Origin: Enterobacteriaceae bacterium B14
GTDB taxonomy: Bacteria > Pseudomonadota > Gammaproteobacteria > Enterobacterales > Enterobacteriaceae
Reading direction: 5' to 3'
Length of the DNA stretch: 64,000 nt
Assembly: GCA_000307305.1 (NCBI GenBank)
Contig: DF158889.1
Location: 1-64,000, forward strand
The number at the start of each line of letters is the position of its first letter. Within the stretch, counting starts at the first letter, position 1. This document shows positions 24,378 through 31,208 of this stretch, piece after piece. The notes beneath the pieces were generated by a model that was given only the letters and a program-made list of their open reading frames with translations, did no database searches and was not told the origin of the DNA. Position numbers and translations under genes: made by a program.

Positions 24378-24751
24378 ACGCAATCCTCATCGTCACGCTT
24401 TCCTGTGTGTCATTTATTGCTTACACGCAATATAACCGGATAAATCAACTAAAGGGATTTAACGAATCCTTAGCCAAAAGCGAAAAAGAGATTAGAGAAG
24501 AGAAAGACCGGTTAAAGGACCAATACAACATCATCAATGAGGCTTTAACTCATGTCGCAGAACAAAAAGAAAAGGCAGAAGCGGAAAGCAACACATTACG
24601 AAACAATCTCAAGTCTGCGCAGCGTGGCAATAGTGCTTCTCGTGTTCCTGTTCCTGCTGATGTTATCAGGATGCAGAAGTCAGCCATTGACGAAACCAAT
24701 AGAAAATTTACCGCTGCCGGAAGTACTAATAGAACCGTGTCTACTCCCTGA
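24365..24751 (+). CDS. Inner-membrane spanin (Rz-like)
   Basis: 128 aa. An N-terminal signal anchor (INAILIVTLSCVSFIAY) is followed by a long periplasmic coiled coil (about 30-90) and a Pro/Ser-rich end. A second lysis gene is nested in another frame within its 3' half, the standard Rz/Rz1 arrangement. It would fuse inner and outer membranes after the endolysin (57876) has cut the wall. Confidence 0.85.
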   Translation: MPKINAILIVTLSCVSFIAYTQYNRINQLKGFNESLAKSEKEIREEKDRLKDQYNIINEALTHVAEQKEKAEAESNTLRNNLKSAQRGNSASRVPVPADVIRMQKSAIDETNRKFTAAGSTNRTVSTP

Positions 24752-24875
24752 CTTTGATGTTAAAACTTACGGTGACTATCCTGATTATGTTGAGCGGGTT
24801 CGTCTGGCAGTAGAGAAATGCAACTACAACAATGCCGCAATACGGGATATAAACAAAAAGACATTAAGTTGGTAA
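24552..24875 (+). CDS. Outer-membrane spanin lipoprotein (Rz1-like), nested in Rz
   Basis: 107 aa in the +1 frame relative to Rz. A hydrophobic segment ends in a lipobox, LMLSGC (Cys at residue 41), followed by a Pro-rich stretch. The start ATG at 24552 follows GAGG; a later GTG start near 24624 would give a shorter signal. The frame runs 124 bases beyond the Rz stop. Confidence 0.83.
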   Translation: MSQNKKKRQKRKATHYETISSLRSVAIVLLVFLFLLMLSGCRSQPLTKPIENLPLPEVLIEPCLLPDFDVKTYGDYPDYVERVRLAVEKCNYNNAAIRDINKKTLSW

Positions 24876-24879
24876 CAAA

Positions 24880-25161
24880 ATGATTATTTATATTGCCGGA
24901 CCGATGAGCGGTCTAGATGATTGTAATCGTGCAGCATTCAATGCTGTAGCAAAAAGACTAAGTTTCAACGGCGATACACCGCTAAATCCCGCATTGTTAC
25001 CGCATGGACTTAGTCAGCATCAATATATGGATATCTGTTTTGCTATGCTCCGGTCTGCAGAAGCTATTTACTTACTAAAAGGCTGGGAGGCAAGTGCTGG
25101 TGCCTCTGCGGAGTACCATTATGCATACAAGATGGGTTTGAAAGTATTTAACCAATGCTAA
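24880..25161 (+). CDS. DUF4406-like protein (nucleoside deoxyribosyltransferase fold)
   Basis: 93 aa. It starts MIIYIAGPMSGLDDCNRAAFN, the nucleotide-binding signature of the DUF4406/deoxyribosyltransferase-like group, with GWEASAGASAEYHYA near the C-terminus. Frequent in phages; substrate not known. It follows the Rz1 gene by 4 bases. Confidence 0.8.
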   Translation: MIIYIAGPMSGLDDCNRAAFNAVAKRLSFNGDTPLNPALLPHGLSQHQYMDICFAMLRSAEAIYLLKGWEASAGASAEYHYAYKMGLKVFNQC

Positions 25162-25317
25162 TTGTTTTTTGACAAAAAGACGTAATGATAAAAACATCAT
25201 CTCTTATGATTTTAATTTTAAAATCAAATAATAGTTAAAAAACATTTTGAACAATTTTACACGCTGGCTTATTTGTGCTTTTCACACAGTTACGTGTGTC
25301 AAATTCCCTGCAAATAA

Positions 25318-25346
25318 TTGACTATACATTTTGTGTAAAGTAATCT
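25318..25346 (+). promoter_or_regulatory. Sigma70-like promoter
   Basis: TTGACT (25318-25323), 17-base spacer, TAATCT (25341-25346). It would drive the 11-codon open frame and the terminator-ended leader downstream. The rest of 25162-25317 is AT-rich without a gene. Confidence 0.55.
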
Positions 25347-25413
25347 TGAATCCAATAACTAAACGCGTTTTTTTCAGTTTAAGTTACATTTTCAAAATCG
25401 CAGGAGGTAATTC

Positions 25414-25449
25414 ATGAAAAAAATATGTGATGAATTCGATGGTTTCTAG
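25414..25449 (+). CDS. Possible 11-aa leader peptide MKKICDEFDGF
   Basis: The ATG follows a very strong ribosome site (AGGAGG, 25402-25407) at good spacing and the frame stops at TAG after 11 codons. It lies between a promoter-like sequence and an intrinsic terminator, the layout of an attenuation leader or small translated RNA. The low information of a short frame limits certainty. Confidence 0.45.
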   Translation: MKKICDEFDGF

Positions 25450-25476
25450 ACCATAGTTAACCTCTATGAGTATGAG

Positions 25477-25502
25477 GCGGGGATAATTACCCCGCTTTTT
25501 TT
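25477..25502 (+). terminator. Terminator upstream of the DUF4760-like gene
   Basis: GCGGGG (25477-25482) / CCCCGC (25490-25495), followed by seven T. It ends 15 bases before the next start codon, so that gene may depend on read-through. Confidence 0.85.
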
Positions 25503-25516
25503 ATGGATGAAAAATT

Positions 25517-26023
25517 ATGACATTAGACGCTGCAACCCTACAGATGATTAGTAACGTTATTGTTTTTTTTGGTGTAGTTGTCGCCATTTTCACAATTATC
25601 TACAACGTTCGTACCGCAAAAAAAATTCAGACAGCCAACTTCTTGTTTGAAAGTCGCCAAGATCTTCAATACATAGAAGCACTGCACATCCTTAAAAAAG
25701 TACATCGCTCAGGAAAATCCTTCCGGTCTTACGTTTTCCCATCAGAAGGAGGGAAAATATCCGAAGACGAAATGGTTGAACGCCGCAAAATCCAGTACAT
25801 CCTGAATTTTTATGAAAGAGTAGCAATCGGCATCGACAATAATATTTATGATGAAACAATGATAAAGAGGACATCATTCACTACTGTTATAGAAACGTAT
25901 GACATTGCCGAACCGCTGATCAAGGCGATTAGAGAGAACATTAAATCAGACAGTACCTATCAAGAATTTGAATGGCTGGTTAATCGTTGGAAGAGCGATC
26001 CGCTAAAGAAAAGTAGCTATTAA
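25517..26023 (+). CDS. Membrane-anchored DUF4760-like protein
   Basis: 168 aa. One N-terminal transmembrane segment (VIVFFGVVVAIFTIIYNV), then a helical cytoplasmic domain with ILNFYERVAIGI, the most characteristic stretch of DUF4760 proteins. Function unknown. It faces the minus-strand cargo operon, with 30 bases between the stop codons. Confidence 0.7.
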   Translation: MTLDAATLQMISNVIVFFGVVVAIFTIIYNVRTAKKIQTANFLFESRQDLQYIEALHILKKVHRSGKSFRSYVFPSEGGKISEDEMVERRKIQYILNFYERVAIGIDNNIYDETMIKRTSFTTVIETYDIAEPLIKAIRENIKSDSTYQEFEWLVNRWKSDPLKKSSY

Positions 26024-26053
26024 AATACTTTTGATGAGTGGCCCAAAAAGGGC

Positions 26054-26581
26054 CTATTCCCCATCAGGTTCCCACGCTTCGCTAAATTCGTCATTTTCAA
26101 ATAGTTCAGCCAATCCTGATATTTGTTTCAGCCTCAAAACCTCATCGGCATCCATCCCTAGTTCTTTTGCTATTTTTTCATCACCCCAATTTCTGCGTGA
26201 CAGTTCAATGACAATGTCACTCATTGAGCTGATCTTATGTTTACCTCTTGCTCTGTTGTGCCTGATCGTTGATGCCATACGATCGCTTCTTTCGGTACTG
26301 GACTTGTTTACGACAACCACCGGCAAATGAGACATTTTCTTTTTCTTGCCAACCAAGTTACGGTGATAGCCGTCAATAACTTCATAATGCCCATCAACTT
26401 CCCATACAACTATCGGCTGAGTATATCCATCAGCATCAATACTCGTTTCAAGCAATGCCATCTCTGGTGGCGCCACACTATTGGGGTTGTAATCATTGGC
26501 AACCACCAGCTCAGAACGAACCCATATAACATGACTAACAGGATGATCTAGAATCCAGTCAGGGAGTTTTTCTTCTTGCAT
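26054..26581 (-). CDS. IbrB-like ParB/sulfiredoxin-fold protein
   Basis: 175 aa from ATG 26581 (GGAGCGAGACGA in front). The ParB-like N domain is DADGYTQPIVVWEVDGHYEVIDGYHRN (about 57-83), with an HTH-like region (EKIAKELGMDADEVLRLKQISGL) at the end. IbrB is the usual partner of IbrA, encoded just upstream and overlapping here by 34 bases. In E. coli prophages the pair influences expression of Eib surface proteins; the molecular action is unknown. Confidence 0.8.
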   Translation of the reverse strand: MQEEKLPDWILDHPVSHVIWVRSELVVANDYNPNSVAPPEMALLETSIDADGYTQPIVVWEVDGHYEVIDGYHRNLVGKKKKMSHLPVVVVNKSSTERSDRMASTIRHNRARGKHKISSMSDIVIELSRRNWGDEKIAKELGMDADEVLRLKQISGLAELFENDEFSEAWEPDGE

Positions 26582-27780
26582 TCGTCTCGCTCCTTTTTCT
26601 TTCTTTTCATATATTGTTCGTAATGAAACCCATGTTTTGTTTGAGTAAATGACAATCCCTTGGCCCAATAGTCATTTTTTAACAGCATTTTTGCGATCCT
26701 TCGCCAGGACGGTGCCTTCTTTGCCGCCTCTTCCTTCGGGTCAGCTTCATCGGGTATTCCGTTAGGGAACCCCTTTCTTGCATACCATCCTAAAAACGTG
26801 TGTATTTTGTTTTTATAATGCTCTGACATGTGATCGGGTAGGCTAGCTAAAATGACCTCGCAAAATGATTGCCAGGTATGGCCATCCGGTTTTGATATTT
26901 TCACCTGCCCGCTACCATTTCCGCTCAGTTTTACAAACTCTGAACCGCTATTTACCCCAGCCACACGAGCAACAACACGTGACCATGTTTCTGGCTCAAT
27001 AACATGGTACAACCATAACCCCTTACGCTGATCGTCTCCATACGGCTGGCAGATGCGCTGTTGATGTATGGATAGCCCAGCTCGGTTCATTAGGTCGTAT
27101 AACCTGTTATACGATTTCTTAAACTTGCCAACATACGTCCATATATCCGTTGTTTTCCAGTCGTATAATGGATAAGCGTTATAGACAAAGCTTTTATAAA
27201 GTTTCGTTGTCCAACAATGATTTTTAAACGTTTCTTTTTTCTTGTTGCTGATGGTTCTGTACCTATTAAGACTTTCATCCGTTCGGATACCAACAAAACA
27301 CGCACAGGGCATATTATTTGAGTACCATTTACCGAATTCTGGCACGAACTCTTCAAACTCCATCCCTCGCTTGAAAAAAGGGAAGTAATCTTCATCAATG
27401 ATTGAGCGCGAGTCGGGTTCTCTAACCCATGACGATTTACTATCTGGATCCCAACAAAGCCATTTGGGTTCATAAACACTAACGGCATTTCTTAATGCGA
27501 TAGGTAGCGCCACCCAATACAGTTCTATAACGTCACTGTACTCGTTGAGCATTTCATCTATATGCTCGATCGTGAGTTTATATTGGGCCTCAAGGTCAAC
27601 AATCAGAACGGCAAATTTAACCCCCCTTTTTCTTGCCTCTGTTGCGACAAGATGCAACATGACGGAACTGTCTTTCCCTCCCGAAAATGAAAGGTAGATT
27701 TTAGGAAATGCATCAAAAACTTCAGAAATTCGCCCCTGCGCCGCTGTAAGCACATCTATACAAAGTCCTCTTTTAGCCAC
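26548..27780 (-). CDS. IbrA-like PP-loop/PAPS reductase (CysH) family protein, DUF3440 type
   Basis: 410 aa, GTG start after GGGAGG. The ATP-pyrophosphatase P-loop is SFSGGKDSS (about 31-39), followed by VDLEAQY and the NNMPCACFVGIRTDES region. A C-terminal domain after 280 (HTWQSFCEV..WYARKGFPNGIPDEADP) is as in IbrA/DUF3440. The fold activates sulfur or nucleotide substrates (as CysH, DndC); no substrate can be given. It overlaps both neighbours. Confidence 0.85.
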   Translation of the reverse strand: MAKRGLCIDVLTAAQGRISEVFDAFPKIYLSFSGGKDSSVMLHLVATEARKRGVKFAVLIVDLEAQYKLTIEHIDEMLNEYSDVIELYWVALPIALRNAVSVYEPKWLCWDPDSKSSWVREPDSRSIIDEDYFPFFKRGMEFEEFVPEFGKWYSNNMPCACFVGIRTDESLNRYRTISNKKKETFKNHCWTTKLYKSFVYNAYPLYDWKTTDIWTYVGKFKKSYNRLYDLMNRAGLSIHQQRICQPYGDDQRKGLWLYHVIEPETWSRVVARVAGVNSGSEFVKLSGNGSGQVKISKPDGHTWQSFCEVILASLPDHMSEHYKNKIHTFLGWYARKGFPNGIPDEADPKEEAAKKAPSWRRIAKMLLKNDYWAKGLSFTQTKHGFHYEQYMKRKKKERDECKKKNSLTGF

Positions 27781-28184
27781 TTTGCCACCTCCCTTAATTC
27801 ATTGATAGCGGCACGCGTTTTACTGCCAGAGAAAGAATTCATATCCATATCTAAAAGACTTTTCTTTGTGTACTTCTGAAATATGGATAGCTGAATAAAG
27901 ACTTCGTTCTCTTTTGCATCAAAAAAGGAGTTATCATAAAACCTAACTGGTAACAGGCTATTTTGACTCCAAATTTTAAAATAGACTCTAATTACTCCAT
28001 TTTTGATGTAGATTGAGGGGGCTATCACCGCCCTCAGTTTTTCCGTGCCTTTAATGAAGGCCGCAACCTTGAGTGCTTCAGATTGCGATATACCTTTATC
28101 AAAAACGATGAAATCCGCGAAATCAAAAAGATCTTGTTCGTTTACCAAAGAATTCACCCGTTGCGTAGTAATTGGCCATAACAC
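27756..28184 (-). CDS. Unknown protein between the Cse1-like and IbrA-like genes
   Basis: Up to 142 aa. The ATG at 28184 lacks a good ribosome site and would overlap the upstream gene by 62 bases; a TTG at 28148 preceded by GGGTG is an alternative (130 aa). An alpha/beta protein with a central stretch APSIYIKNGVIRVYFKIW; it does not look like the helical Cas11/Cse2. No family recognised. Its last 25 bases overlap the IbrA-like gene. Confidence 0.65.
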   Translation of the reverse strand: MLWPITTQRVNSLVNEQDLFDFADFIVFDKGISQSEALKVAAFIKGTEKLRAVIAPSIYIKNGVIRVYFKIWSQNSLLPVRFYDNSFFDAKENEVFIQLSIFQKYTKKSLLDMDMNSFSGSKTRAAINELREVAKWLKEDFV

Positions 28185-29280
28185 TAGAAATTGCGTCTCT
28201 TCTTTGTTTAGAGAGGCTTAAAGTGTTTTCTGGAATCATCTCTTGGTAAACATCAAACGCCGCTTCGCCCTCATCCATTCCAGATAGAAGCCGCGCAGCC
28301 ATATTCTTTCTCGCATCTACAACGCAACCCGCATCGTATTCAGTAGGTTTATTGCTTCTGCCTTTCAATTGCCATGTAGCCTTGCTTAACTGCATCAGCA
28401 TTTTACGGGGGAAAGCCTCCCGTAACTTAAACCGTTCGTGCACAACCAATTTCAAGCTGGCTTTATCATAAAACGTACTGAAACATAGAATGTCATCGCC
28501 TATTTTGGCATTCTCAGTAATGGAAACTGGCGGTATAGCAACGGCGCTATCAAATGCGGCTCCATCCATGATGTCGATTAGAGTTTGAGTCGGGGTAATT
28601 GCATATTTTCTGCCTGATATTGTTTGTGCTAAATGAGGGTTTTCCACTGGATCAGGCCGCTCAGCCAGACCTTTTTTATAAAAATGGGTGATGGTCGGTT
28701 TTTCACTACCACAGATCCCACATGGAATATCGCTGTTTGCATCATCAAGCCAGTATTGGCAGGCTTCTGAGAAATAGGCATTGATAGCTTGCTTTTCTTT
28801 AGTCAGATTGGCATTAACCGTTTTTTCTACCGTATCTTTTATTATCAGATAAATAGCGTTATGGAATAAACGTGCGGGATAATATCCCTGCCCAGCAGCA
28901 CCAGCAAATTGGGATTGCGTATACAGTGCGATATGGGCGCATTCAGTACACATAGCAGCACAGCCACCGCGCTTAACAAAGAAGTCAGTATTGTGCTTTA
29001 TAGCGTTCGCGCCAGGTGATTCCAGCAATAGGGTTCCAATAGGGAATAATTTTCCTTCTTTTGCTGAGACTCTTTGCAGGAATCGAGTTGGGTTATCGCC
29101 TAATGATTCAACGTAGTCAGTGTTTTTTAGCCCTATCAGTAACAACTTAATAGCAAAATCAAAATCGCTTCTCCCTGTACTAATCGATAACTCGGAGAGA
29201 GATTGAACCTCAGAGACAGAACAATGCGACCGCTTTCCGCCAACGACTACGGGTATCCATGCATCAGTCAATATATTCAT
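28123..29280 (-). CDS. Stand-alone Cse1/CasA (Cas8e)-like protein
   Basis: 385 aa (E. coli Cse1 has about 500). It begins MNILTDAWIPVVVGG, the diagnostic Cse1 N-terminus (LxDxWIPV), with SEVQSLSEL as in 'SLxELL'. It continues with FPIGTLLLESPGANAI, the CAAMCTECAHIALYTQSQF region with GGxG-type GAAGQGYYP, and a zinc-ribbon half CGICGSEK near 190. The C-terminal helical bundle seems shortened. In type I-E, Cse1 recognises the PAM and recruits Cas3. No Cas7, Cas5, Cas6, Cas3 or CRISPR array occurs in this window. ATG 29280 follows AGGAGAGGGGG; the GTG before it is possible. Confidence 0.72.
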   Translation of the reverse strand: MNILTDAWIPVVVGGKRSHCSVSEVQSLSELSISTGRSDFDFAIKLLLIGLKNTDYVESLGDNPTRFLQRVSAKEGKLFPIGTLLLESPGANAIKHNTDFFVKRGGCAAMCTECAHIALYTQSQFAGAAGQGYYPARLFHNAIYLIIKDTVEKTVNANLTKEKQAINAYFSEACQYWLDDANSDIPCGICGSEKPTITHFYKKGLAERPDPVENPHLAQTISGRKYAITPTQTLIDIMDGAAFDSAVAIPPVSITENAKIGDDILCFSTFYDKASLKLVVHERFKLREAFPRKMLMQLSKATWQLKGRSNKPTEYDAGCVVDARKNMAARLLSGMDEGEAAFDVYQEMIPENTLSLSKQRRDAISSVMANYYATGEFFGKRTRSF

Positions 29281-29692
29281 CACGATAATCCCCCTCTCCT
29301 TCTCCTAACTTAGAGTATTTTTCTGCAATAGCATGCAGGTCTAATAGGTTAGTTGTTTCATAAACATGATTGTTAACATCATCAATGGCAGCCATTCGAT
29401 ACTGGATGTCGCTATAGGTATAGTGATCAACAATGGCATGGATCATTTCCAGCGTAATACCATCTCCGCTAACAATGTTGTTTTTAGCGTATTCCACCCA
29501 CTCATCGAGCAGACCCTGCGAATGAATAAAGACAAGGATTCGAATAGCTGTATCTGCAATAGCAGAAGGCATCGCAGTGCCATCTCTCCAATTGTTATAC
29601 GTAGACCGAGTTACATGTAACGCACTAGAAAAATCAGTGTGGGTTTTAAACCCCATTCGTGTTCTATATTCTTCCATTTCTTGCGGCGTCAT
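29264..29692 (-). CDS. HTH regulator heading the cargo operon
   Basis: 142 aa. An N-terminal Cro/C1-like HTH (THTDFSSALHVTRSTYNNW, about 17-35) is followed by a helical C-terminal part. AAAGGGG precedes the ATG. Its 3' end overlaps the Cse1-like gene by 17 bases, so it heads a five-gene overlapping operon and may autoregulate it. Confidence 0.75.
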   Translation of the reverse strand: MTPQEMEEYRTRMGFKTHTDFSSALHVTRSTYNNWRDGTAMPSAIADTAIRILVFIHSQGLLDEWVEYAKNNIVSGDGITLEMIHAIVDHYTYSDIQYRMAAIDDVNNHVYETTNLLDLHAIAEKYSKLGEGEGDYRDEYID

Positions 29693-29852
29693 ATAGTTCC
29701 CCTTTGCAATGTCATACTAAGATGAAATCAATATGTACCATATCGGAACACATTGCAACCCCCTACCCCACCACTTTTCTTAGGCTTAATATGATTTTAG
29801 ACCCGACAAATGAACTTATATTATTGATATATATTGTTTTGTCATTTGATTA

Positions 29853-29990
29853 AATAATCAAAAGATAAAAAAATAAAATGATGTATTTGTTTTATGATTT
29901 ATTGATGTTAGCATCGTTTTGTCAAATGATTAATTTGTATTAACATCAATACATGTTAATCTTCTTTTATCATTATCACGTGCTTAAGGG
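29853..29990 (+). promoter_or_regulatory. AT-rich parFG control region
   Basis: The 140 bases before parF contain repeated AATGAT/ATCATT strings (29847-29851, 29876-29881, 29923-29929 and near 29970), a pattern expected for binding of the ribbon-helix-helix protein ParG to its operator. No clear GAGT/ACTC array occurs here, in contrast to the arrays at 31000 and 43860. Confidence 0.45.
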
Positions 29991-29999
29991 ATGGAATGT

Positions 30000-30620
30000 A
30001 TGAAGGTGATCTCGTTTATTAACCCGAAGGGTGGGACAGGCAAAACAACATCGGTGATCAATGTTGCAACCTGCCTAGTGAATAGCGGTTATAAAGTTGC
30101 TGTTGTTGATACCGATCCACAGATGAGCCTGACGAACTGGAATAAAAACGATAAGGCTAACTTCGATGTTTACACAGCATCATCAGAGAAAGACGTTTAT
30201 CAGGTAAGAAAAGATTTGTCTGGGTATGACCTCACGGTTATTGATGGCGCAGGTTCATTATCAGTTATCACATCGGCCGCAATTATGGTGAGCGACCTCG
30301 TCATTATTCCTGTTAGCCCATCACCATTAGATTTCTCGGCATCCAGTAGTGTTGCAGCGGTACTTGAGGCCCAAGCCTACAGCCGTAAAGTTGAAGCTAA
30401 ATATCTCATCACAAGAAAAATTGATAATGCAGCGATGTTAACCTTGTTGAAGGACAGCATTGATGAAACAGGTTTAGGTCGATTTAAAACGGCCCTGACC
30501 AATAGGCAGACCTATGTTAAAACCTGCGTTGACGGCAACACCGTATTTGATACAAAGGACGGCGCTGCAAAAGGTGAGGTTGAGGTTTTGACAAAAGAAA
30601 TTATTGATTCTTTGATGTAA
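30000..30620 (+). CDS. parF: ParF-type partition ATPase
   Basis: 206 aa, the length of TP228 ParF. Deviant Walker A KGGTGKTT (residues 10-17), DTDPQMSLTNW near 38, VIDGAGSLSVITSAA (Walker B region) near 74, then PVSPSPLDFSASSSV, all as in TP228 ParF. ATP-driven assembly on the nucleoid positions plasmid copies. The ATG at 30000 has AAGGGA at good distance; the ATG at 29991 abuts it. P1 has an unrelated ParA/ParB (type Ia) at this place, next to the capsid gene, so partition has been replaced. Confidence 0.92.
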   Translation: MKVISFINPKGGTGKTTSVINVATCLVNSGYKVAVVDTDPQMSLTNWNKNDKANFDVYTASSEKDVYQVRKDLSGYDLTVIDGAGSLSVITSAAIMVSDLVIIPVSPSPLDFSASSSVAAVLEAQAYSRKVEAKYLITRKIDNAAMLTLLKDSIDETGLGRFKTALTNRQTYVKTCVDGNTVFDTKDGAAKGEVEVLTKEIIDSLM

Positions 30621-30675
30621 TGATGATTTTATCATAAAATTAAATCATCATTTGAGATTATGAGGAAAGAAGATT

Positions 30676-30909
30676 ATGGCGCTAGTCCCACAGTCTAAAA
30701 ATAAATCAGTAATGCCATTTGGTGATCATGAACATCGAGATCTAAATCGTATTATTGCTGTCGACCCAAATAAAAAACCTCGTAGAATTCAAGTTGAAGT
30801 TGAGGACTCTATCCACGCAGACTTTAAGGTCGCTTGTGCCAAGAAGGGCGTGAATATGAAAGAGGTCATTACTGATCTGATTAAAAATTGGGTTAATCAA
30901 AATAAATAA
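30676..30909 (+). CDS. parG: ParG-type centromere-binding protein
   Basis: 77 aa. A disordered basic N-terminus (with MPFGDHEHRDLNRII, close to TP228 ParG) is followed by the RHH fold RRIQVEVEDSIHADFKVACAKKG. ParG binds the centromere and its own promoter and stimulates ParF through the N-terminal tail. AGGAAAGAAG precedes the ATG. Confidence 0.9.
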   Translation: MALVPQSKNKSVMPFGDHEHRDLNRIIAVDPNKKPRRIQVEVEDSIHADFKVACAKKGVNMKEVITDLIKNWVNQNK

Positions 30910-30945
30910 TCATCATTTGATGAAATAATCATTTCATCAATCAAT

Positions 30946-30980
30946 AAAACCCTCATATGACTGTATGAGGGTTTTATCTT
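30946..30980 (+). terminator. Terminator after parFG
   Basis: AAAACCCTCATA (30946-30957) / TATGAGGGTTTT (30964-30975), 12-bp perfect stem with a 6-base loop and T-rich end. Confidence 0.85.
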
Positions 30981-30999
30981 TATAACCCTTCCCGCTTTT

Positions 31000-31055
31000 G
31001 AGCTTTTGAGCTTTTGAGCTTTTGAGCTTTTGAGCTTTTGAGCTTTTGAGTGAAT
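31000..31055. repeat. 8-bp tandem array, GAGCTTTT units (candidate ParG centromere)
   Basis: Six GAGCTTTT units (31000-31047) and a closing GAGTGAAT (31048-31055), preceded by a partial unit. Each unit is a 4-bp box plus a 4-bp A/T spacer, the layout known for ParG sites in TP228 parH (ACTC boxes with AT-rich spacers). It lies just downstream of parG, before the capsid gene. Confidence 0.6.
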
Positions 31056-31208
31056 GATAAATACATCATTTGTTATGATCATATAACCCTTTAGTAAACT
31101 TAAAAGATTTCAAATCAAAACTGTTGCGTTAGACAACACCACTTTCGCTATTCTACTGGCGTGAAAATGTAAATCTGATGGCGCGATCCTTGATTTTAAG
31201 GACGCAAA

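Noticed and set aside
28123-29280. A complete type I-E or type IV CRISPR system around the Cse1-like gene.
   Set aside because: No Cas7, Cas5, Cas6, Cas3, adaptation gene or array was found within the window on either strand.
30897-31082. Minus-strand open frame over the GCTTTTGA array.
   Set aside because: It is simply a translation of the 8-bp repeat and lacks a ribosome site.
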